The notes beneath the pieces were generated by a model. It did not search any database and was not told the origin of the DNA. It saw only the letters and a list, made by a program, of their open reading frames with translations. Positions 59,711 through 64,000 of a stretch of 64,000 nt of DNA are shown here, piece after piece. This DNA comes from Stutzerimonas stutzeri (GTDB lineage: Bacteria > Pseudomonadota > Gammaproteobacteria > Pseudomonadales > Pseudomonadaceae), in the NCBI RefSeq assembly GCF_038561965.1, contig NZ_CP139348.1, positions 4,278,001-4,342,000 of the forward strand, in the 5' to 3' direction. Both the position numbers and the translations under genes were made by a program. Each line of letters begins with the position of its first letter. Within the stretch, counting starts at the first letter, position 1.

Positions 59711-59877
59711 TGATTCTTTTCTCTGTAGATAGCTTCAAGCTGAGGCTGGAAGCTGGAAGTAGTCCGGACGACTTCAGCCTGTCCGACATTGTAACGGCCT
59801 GGCCTTGCGATCAGTGCCGGTCGGGAGGGCGGTGGCGGATGCTGCCGCCAAGCAGCCCCGGCTGTTTCACCGATGAG

Positions 59878-61332
59878 TCAGGCCGGACGATAGACGCGTA
59901 CATTGACATGCCCCTCGCTCAGCAGATGGTGAGCATGCAGGCGGCTCATGACACCTTTGTCGCAATAAAGCAGGTACTGGCGGTTTTCATCCAGATCCTT
60001 GAAGCGGTTGTTCAGCGCGTAGAAGGGTAGCGTCTGTACTTCGATGCCGGACAGCTCGAGCGGTTCGTCCTCGGTGCTATCGGGGTGACGAATGTCGAGG
60101 ATGACCTGACCGGCACTCGGCTCGGCGACCTCCTCCACTTGCAAATCCTGGCCCAGCTCGTCGATCACGCGGTCGATGGCGACCTGGCGGGAATTGGCCA
60201 GCGCGCGTTCGAGGATGGCCATGTCGAACTGCTTTTCTTCGTGCTCGATGCGATAGCGCTTGGCCTTGGTCGTCGGGTTCACCGAGATCACGCCGCAGTA
60301 CTCGGGCATGTTCTTGGCAAACTCGGCCGTGCCGATCTCGAAGGCGGTGTCGATGATGTCCTGCTTGTGGCTAGCGATCAGCGGGCGCAGCACCAGCATG
60401 TCGGTGGCCGAGTCGATTACCGAGAGGTTCGGCAGGGTCTGGCTGGATACCTGAGAGATGGCCTCGCCGGTTACCAGGGCATCGATATGCAGGCGCTCGG
60501 CGATCTGCGTCGAGACGCGCAGCATCATCCGCTTGAGGACCACGCCCATCTGGCTGTTGTCGACGTTCTGCAGAATCTCGCCGACCACCTCTTCGAACGG
60601 CACGCTGATGAACAGCACACGGTGCGAACTGCCGTATTTCTTCCACAAGTAATGAGCGACTTCCATCACGCCCAGTTCATGGGCACGGCCACCGAGGTTG
60701 AAGAAGCAGAAATGCGTCATCAGCCCGCGACGCATCATCTGGTACGCGGCGACGGTGGAATCGAAACCACCGGACATCAGCACCAGGGTCTGCTCCAGCG
60801 CGCCCAGCGGGTAGCCGCCGATGCCGTCATGCTGCTGATGCACGACGAACAGGCGCTGGTCGCGGATCTCCATGCGCACTTCGACTTCCGGTGCCTTCAG
60901 CGAGATACCGGCGGCGCCGCACTGCTGACGCAGCTGACTGCCGACATGCCGTTCGACGTCCATGGAACTGAACGGATGCTTGCCAGCACGCTTGCAGCGT
61001 ACGGCGAAGATCTTGCCCGGCAAGCGTTCGGCGTAGTGCGCCTTGCACTTGGCGACGATATCGTCGAGATCGCCCAGCGGGTACTCGTGTACCTCCAGGC
61101 AGTGGGCGATGCCGGGTGTGCAGCGCAGACGCTCGATCATCTCGCGCAGCAGCTTCGGCTCGCCGAGCGCGGTTTCCACCTCGATGTTGTCCCACACGCC
61201 CTCGACCCGCAGGTCGGGATCGAGCTCGCGCAGCACGGTGCGGATATTCTTCGCCAACTGACGAATGAAGCCCTTGCGCACCGGCGGACTCTTGATGGTG
61301 ATTTCGGGGAAAACCTTGACGATCAGCTTCAT
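59878..61332 (-). CDS. thiI: tRNA 4-thiouridine synthase / sulfurtransferase ThiI
   Basis: This 484-residue protein has an N-terminal NFLD-THUMP domain (MKLIVKVFPEITIKSPPVRKGFIRQLAKNI), an ATP pyrophosphatase domain with PP-loop SGGFDST (in LVLMSGGFDSTVAAYQM), and a C-terminal rhodanese domain with the catalytic cysteine in YLLYCDKGVMSRLHAHHL. It adenylates U8 of tRNA and transfers sulfur from IscS, and provides sulfur for thiazole synthesis. Length equals E. coli ThiI (482). It is divergent from glnA with 339 bp between starts, a familiar pseudomonad order (bipA-thiI-glnA). Confidence 0.96.
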   Translation of the reverse strand: MKLIVKVFPEITIKSPPVRKGFIRQLAKNIRTVLRELDPDLRVEGVWDNIEVETALGEPKLLREMIERLRCTPGIAHCLEVHEYPLGDLDDIVAKCKAHYAERLPGKIFAVRCKRAGKHPFSSMDVERHVGSQLRQQCGAAGISLKAPEVEVRMEIRDQRLFVVHQQHDGIGGYPLGALEQTLVLMSGGFDSTVAAYQMMRRGLMTHFCFFNLGGRAHELGVMEVAHYLWKKYGSSHRVLFISVPFEEVVGEILQNVDNSQMGVVLKRMMLRVSTQIAERLHIDALVTGEAISQVSSQTLPNLSVIDSATDMLVLRPLIASHKQDIIDTAFEIGTAEFAKNMPEYCGVISVNPTTKAKRYRIEHEEKQFDMAILERALANSRQVAIDRVIDELGQDLQVEEVAEPSAGQVILDIRHPDSTEDEPLELSGIEVQTLPFYALNNRFKDLDENRQYLLYCDKGVMSRLHAHHLLSEGHVNVRVYRPA

Positions 61333-61429
61333 GGAAACAGCGCGGGGGCCGACGTGGCAGGAAAAGAGGGGCGCGGAGTATAGCCGAAACTGCTCAACAT
61401 TTAATCGCTTTCTTCAAATGCAGCGGAAT

Positions 61430-61475
61430 GCACCAAAATAATGCGGCGCACCAACCATTCGCACCAATACAGAGC
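61430..61475 (+). promoter_or_regulatory. Repeated GCACCA half-sites upstream of glnA, candidate NtrC region
   Basis: GCACCA occurs at about 61430, 61448 and 61461, each resembling half of the NtrC consensus (GCAC...GTGC). They lie 90-130 bp upstream of the sigma-54 promoter, a normal distance for NtrC enhancers. No full dyad is present, so confidence is modest. Confidence 0.4.
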
Positions 61476-61560
61476 AGCATTTTGACGAGCGAGCTACGCT
61501 TTAGCCCGCGCAACCGCTGCGGCGCCACCGCTGCAGGCCTGCGGTACCAATACGGAGCAC

Positions 61561-61576
61561 TGGCATGCAATTTGCT
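61561..61576 (+). promoter_or_regulatory. Sigma-54 promoter of glnA
   Basis: TGGCATGCAATTTGCT contains GG (61562-61563) and GC (61574-61575) separated by exactly 10 nt, with TGGCA and TTGC matching the -24/-12 consensus. It is 96 bp upstream of the glnA start, and glnA is NtrC/sigma-54 controlled in pseudomonads. Transcription should start near 61587. Confidence 0.8.
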
Positions 61577-61671
61577 CCCTTGTGAGGCAGGTCGCCTTGG
61601 CGGAACATCGCCGCCCGGCTTCACCCTGATTCGGAAGCTCACTATCTCGCTTCCACCACTTGGAGAACACC

Positions 61672-63078
61672 ATGTCGAAGTCGCTTCAACTGATCAAAGA
61701 TTACGATGTGAAGTGGATTGATCTGCGCTTCACCGATACCAAAGGCAAGCAGCACCACGTCACCGTTCCGGCTCGTGATGCGCAGGATGAAGACTTCTTC
61801 GAGCACGGCAAGATGTTCGACGGTTCGTCCATCCATGGCTGGAAGGGTATCGAAGCCTCCGACATGATCCTGATGCCGGTCGACGAAACCGCAGTGCTGG
61901 ACCCGTTCACCGAAGAGCCGACCCTGATCCTGGTCTGTGACATCGTCGAGCCGAGCACCATGCAGGGCTACGACCGCGACCCGCGCTCCATCGCCAAGCG
62001 TGCCGAAGAGTTCCTCAAGACTACCGGCATCGGCGACACCGTATTCGTTGGCCCGGAGCCTGAGTTCTTCATCTTCGACCAGGTCAAGTTCAAGTCCGAC
62101 ATCTCCGGCTCGATGTTCAAGATCTACTCCGAGCAGGGCTCCTGGATGACCGACCAGGACGTCGAAGGCGGCAACAAGGGCCACCGCCCGGCCGTCAAGG
62201 GTGGCTACTTCCCGGTTCCGCCGTGCGACCACGACCACGAAATCCGTACGGCCATGTGCAACGCCATGGAAGATATGGGCTTGGTCGTCGAAGTACACCA
62301 CCACGAAGTCGCTACTGCCGGCCAGAACGAAATCGGTGTGAAGTTCAACACCCTGGTCAACAAGGCTGACGAAGTTCAAACCCTGAAGTACTGCGTACAC
62401 AACGTGGCCGACGCCTATGGCAAGACCGCGACCTTCATGCCGAAGCCGCTGTATGGCGACAACGGTTCAGGTATGCACGTACACATGTCCATCTCCAAAG
62501 ATGGCAAGAACACCTTCGCTGGCGAAGGCTATGCCGGCCTGTCCGAAACCGCCCTGTACTTCATTGGCGGCATCATCAAGCACGGCAAGGCACTGAACGG
62601 CTTCACCAACCCGGCTACCAACTCCTACAAGCGTCTGGTTCCAGGCTTCGAAGCACCGGTCATGCTGGCCTACTCGGCCCGCAACCGCTCCGCCTCGATC
62701 CGCATTCCGTACGTTTCCAGCCCGAAAGCCCGTCGTATCGAAGCGCGCTTCCCGGACCCGGCTGCCAACCCGTACCTGTGCTTCGCCGCACTGCTGATGG
62801 CTGGCCTGGACGGCATCCAGAACAAGATTCACCCTGGCGATGCCGCTGACAAGAACCTGTACGATCTGCCGCCGGAAGAAGGCAAGCTGATCCCGCAGGT
62901 TTGCGGCAGCCTGAAGGAAGCCCTGGAAGAGCTGGACAAGGGCCGTGCGTTCCTGACCAAGGGCGGCGTGTTCTCCGATGACTTCATCGATGCCTACCTC
63001 GAGCTGAAAGCGGAAGAAGAGATCAAGGTGCGCACCTTCGTGCACCCACTGGAATACGACCTGTACTACAGCGTCTGA
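61672..63078 (+). CDS. glnA: Type I glutamine synthetase
   Basis: This 468-residue enzyme condenses glutamate and ammonia with ATP to form glutamine. Seen are the N-terminal MSKSLQLIKDYDVKWIDLRFTDTKGKQ, the latch DGSSIHGW, the ATP-site segment KPLYGDNGSGMHVH, the NRSASIRIP segment, and the adenylylation-site loop NLYDLPPEE with Tyr. It is a GlnA type I-beta dodecamer regulated by adenylylation. GGAG lies 8 nt before the ATG at 61672; an in-frame ATG at 61660 is within the ribosome site region and is not used. Terminator at 63096. Confidence 0.98.
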   Translation: MSKSLQLIKDYDVKWIDLRFTDTKGKQHHVTVPARDAQDEDFFEHGKMFDGSSIHGWKGIEASDMILMPVDETAVLDPFTEEPTLILVCDIVEPSTMQGYDRDPRSIAKRAEEFLKTTGIGDTVFVGPEPEFFIFDQVKFKSDISGSMFKIYSEQGSWMTDQDVEGGNKGHRPAVKGGYFPVPPCDHDHEIRTAMCNAMEDMGLVVEVHHHEVATAGQNEIGVKFNTLVNKADEVQTLKYCVHNVADAYGKTATFMPKPLYGDNGSGMHVHMSISKDGKNTFAGEGYAGLSETALYFIGGIIKHGKALNGFTNPATNSYKRLVPGFEAPVMLAYSARNRSASIRIPYVSSPKARRIEARFPDPAANPYLCFAALLMAGLDGIQNKIHPGDAADKNLYDLPPEEGKLIPQVCGSLKEALEELDKGRAFLTKGGVFSDDFIDAYLELKAEEEIKVRTFVHPLEYDLYYSV

Positions 63079-63095
63079 TCCAGCTCACGTGACAG

Positions 63096-63119
63096 GAAGG
63101 CCACCCTCGGGTGGCCTTC
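63096..63119 (+). terminator. Rho-independent terminator of glnA
   Basis: GAAGGCCACC (63096-63105), CTCG loop, GGTGGCCTTC (63110-63119), followed by TTCGTTTC. Perfect 10-bp stem, 17 nt after the stop codon. Confidence 0.88.
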
Positions 63120-63242
63120 TTCGTTTCTGCGAGCCGATACTGATTCGCGCAGCTTGTCACGCCTCGCAAATCCCGCCGATCGGACTTGCCTGCACGCCGA
63201 TGCAGTGCAAGGCTTCGGCAGTCCAACTCCGCGGAGTCTCCC

Positions 63243-63797
63243 ATGCGTAGCGCACTGCTCAGCCTGCTATTGATCCTCAGCCTTCCGGCCTTCGCCGAGA
63301 TCTACAAATACACCGATGCGCAAGGCAATACGGTATTCACCAATCAGCCGCCGGAAGGCGTGCAGGCCGATACCGTAGACCTGCCGCCGGCCAACACCGT
63401 GAATATCCGCACCCCCGAGCCGCCACCGCCGCTGCCGGACCGCCAACAGGCGCAGCAAGCGCCCTACCAGTCCCTGATGCTGAGCGGCATTCCGGATGCC
63501 GAGGCCCTGCGCGCCAACAACGGCACCTTCGTCGTCAGCGCCGTACTGGAACCGTCGCTGCAACGAGGACATACCCTGCGTTTTTTGCTCGACGGCATCC
63601 CCCAAGCCGCGCCCAGCCAGGCGACGTCACTGCAACTGAACAACATCGAGCGCGGCGACCATCGCCTGCAGGTCGAGGTGCTCAGCGGTGAACGAGTGAT
63701 CCAGCGCAGCGAGGCTGTGCCTTTCACCGTGCAGCGGGTGAATACGTCCAGCCCCGCGCTGCGTCCGCCGCCACCCAAGCCCAAGCCGGCGCCTTGA
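63243..63797 (+). CDS. Exported DUF4124 protein
   Basis: This 184-residue protein has a signal peptide (MRSALLSLLLILSLPAFA), then the DUF4124 start motif EIYKYTDAQGNTVFTNQPPEG, a Pro-rich linker (RTPEPPPPLPDRQQAQQ), and a C-terminal beta domain with FVVSAVLEPSLQRGHTLRFLLDGIPQ...LNNIERGDHRLQVEVLSGERV, which resembles an Ig/FN3-like module. DUF4124 proteins often lie after glnA in pseudomonads; function unknown. The next DUF4124 gene starts 3 nt after the stop. Confidence 0.85.
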   Translation: MRSALLSLLLILSLPAFAEIYKYTDAQGNTVFTNQPPEGVQADTVDLPPANTVNIRTPEPPPPLPDRQQAQQAPYQSLMLSGIPDAEALRANNGTFVVSAVLEPSLQRGHTLRFLLDGIPQAAPSQATSLQLNNIERGDHRLQVEVLSGERVIQRSEAVPFTVQRVNTSSPALRPPPPKPKPAP

Positions 63798-63799
63798 GC

Positions 63800-64000
63800 A
63801 TGCTCCGACAAGCGCTCGCTGCCCTCCTGCTGGCAGCCGCCGTACCCGTATCCGCTGCCGTCTACAGCTATACCGACGCCGACGGCAATCGGATCTTCAC
63901 CGATCGCCCGGCCGGCCAGACGGTCGAAGAGATACGCCTGAAATCGTCCAACAGCATGCCCCCACCAGCGGCGCCTGCTCAGCGTGCCGCTCAGCCCGTG
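63800..64000 (+). CDS. Exported DUF4124 protein, cut by the window edge
   Basis: The first 67 codons are visible: a signal peptide (MLRQALAALLLAAAVPVSAA) and the motif VYSYTDADGNRIFTDRPAGQTVEEI of DUF4124. It is a paralog of the preceding gene, only 3 nt downstream, so the two form an operon. It continues past 64000. Confidence 0.8.
   Translation, partial: MLRQALAALLLAAAVPVSAAVYSYTDADGNRIFTDRPAGQTVEEIRLKSSNSMPPPAAPAQRAAQPV

Noticed and set aside
60085..61383. Plus-strand ORF (432 codons) opposite thiI
   Set aside because: ThiI motifs on the minus strand explain the region.
1..64000. CRISPR arrays, tRNA/rRNA genes, insertion sequences, integrase-bounded island
   Set aside because: I looked for regularly spaced repeats, tRNA T-loop patterns, transposase motifs and flanking direct repeats and found none I could support; island ends around 48-55.6 kb are therefore undefined.

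Overview
The window is a GC-rich stretch of gammaproteobacterial chromosome that I place in Pseudomonas sensu lato, most likely a Stutzerimonas (P. stutzeri)-type organism. This rests on protein-level recognition of pseudomonad arrangements: divergent serA / D-2-hydroxyglutarate dehydrogenase, oprH-phoP-phoQ, pseudomonad ThiI, BipA and GlnA, and two tandem DUF4124 genes after glnA. No database search was possible; all names come from reading motifs and gene order. I found no tRNA, rRNA, CRISPR array or insertion sequence.

Layout. 0.1-7.5 kb: FAH-family hydrolase and D-2-hydroxyglutarate dehydrogenase, divergent from serA; two small exported proteins of unknown role; an AI-2E/PerM-type membrane protein; an OPT transporter. 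7.7-10.4 kb: a curli (amyloid) locus with a CsgD-like regulator, CsgB, a long CsgA and a CsgC/CsgH-like candidate, but no csgE, csgF or csgG. 10.4-13.3 kb: oprH-phoP-phoQ behind an array of PhoP-box hexamers. 13.8-20.5 kb: an eight-gene Mrp/Mnh-like cation/proton antiporter operon with three separate complex-I-like pump subunits. 20.8-23.8 kb: CstA, a small CC-ended protein and an ArsA-type ATPase, translationally coupled or nearly so. 23.8-26.2 kb: SDR, alpha/beta hydrolase and phosphoribosyltransferase.

26.5-46.3 kb is dominated by signalling. Two separate operons pair orphan periplasmic solute-binding proteins with c-di-GMP enzymes (26.5-30.0 and 36.9-39.8 kb). There are also an NtrC-type two-component pair, an MCP, and a CitA/CitB-type pair beside a 2-hydroxycarboxylate transporter. 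Between them lie a DUF1028 gene, a three-lipoprotein CsgG-like/DUF4810/DUF799 operon, and small exported proteins of the DUF4168 and DUF2147 families.

48-55.6 kb is the accessory region, visibly more AT-rich than its surroundings. A WYL-domain regulator precedes a small membrane protein, a 1075-residue protein fusing an alpha/beta hydrolase to a dynamin-like GTPase whose G domain is split by a long coiled coil, and a second, LeoA-like dynamin-family GTPase. Downstream, on the other strand, is a HEPN-type gene broken by a single-base frameshift, followed by a zinc-ribbon ORF, a broken short ORF and two perfect stem-loops. I regard this as the best candidate for an undescribed system, probably defence or membrane remodelling. 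Its genes are tightly packed, and an inverted repeat upstream could be the WYL operator.

55.7-64.0 kb returns to core genome: an MCP, bipA, thiI, glnA with a sigma-54 promoter, and two DUF4124 genes, the last cut by the window edge.
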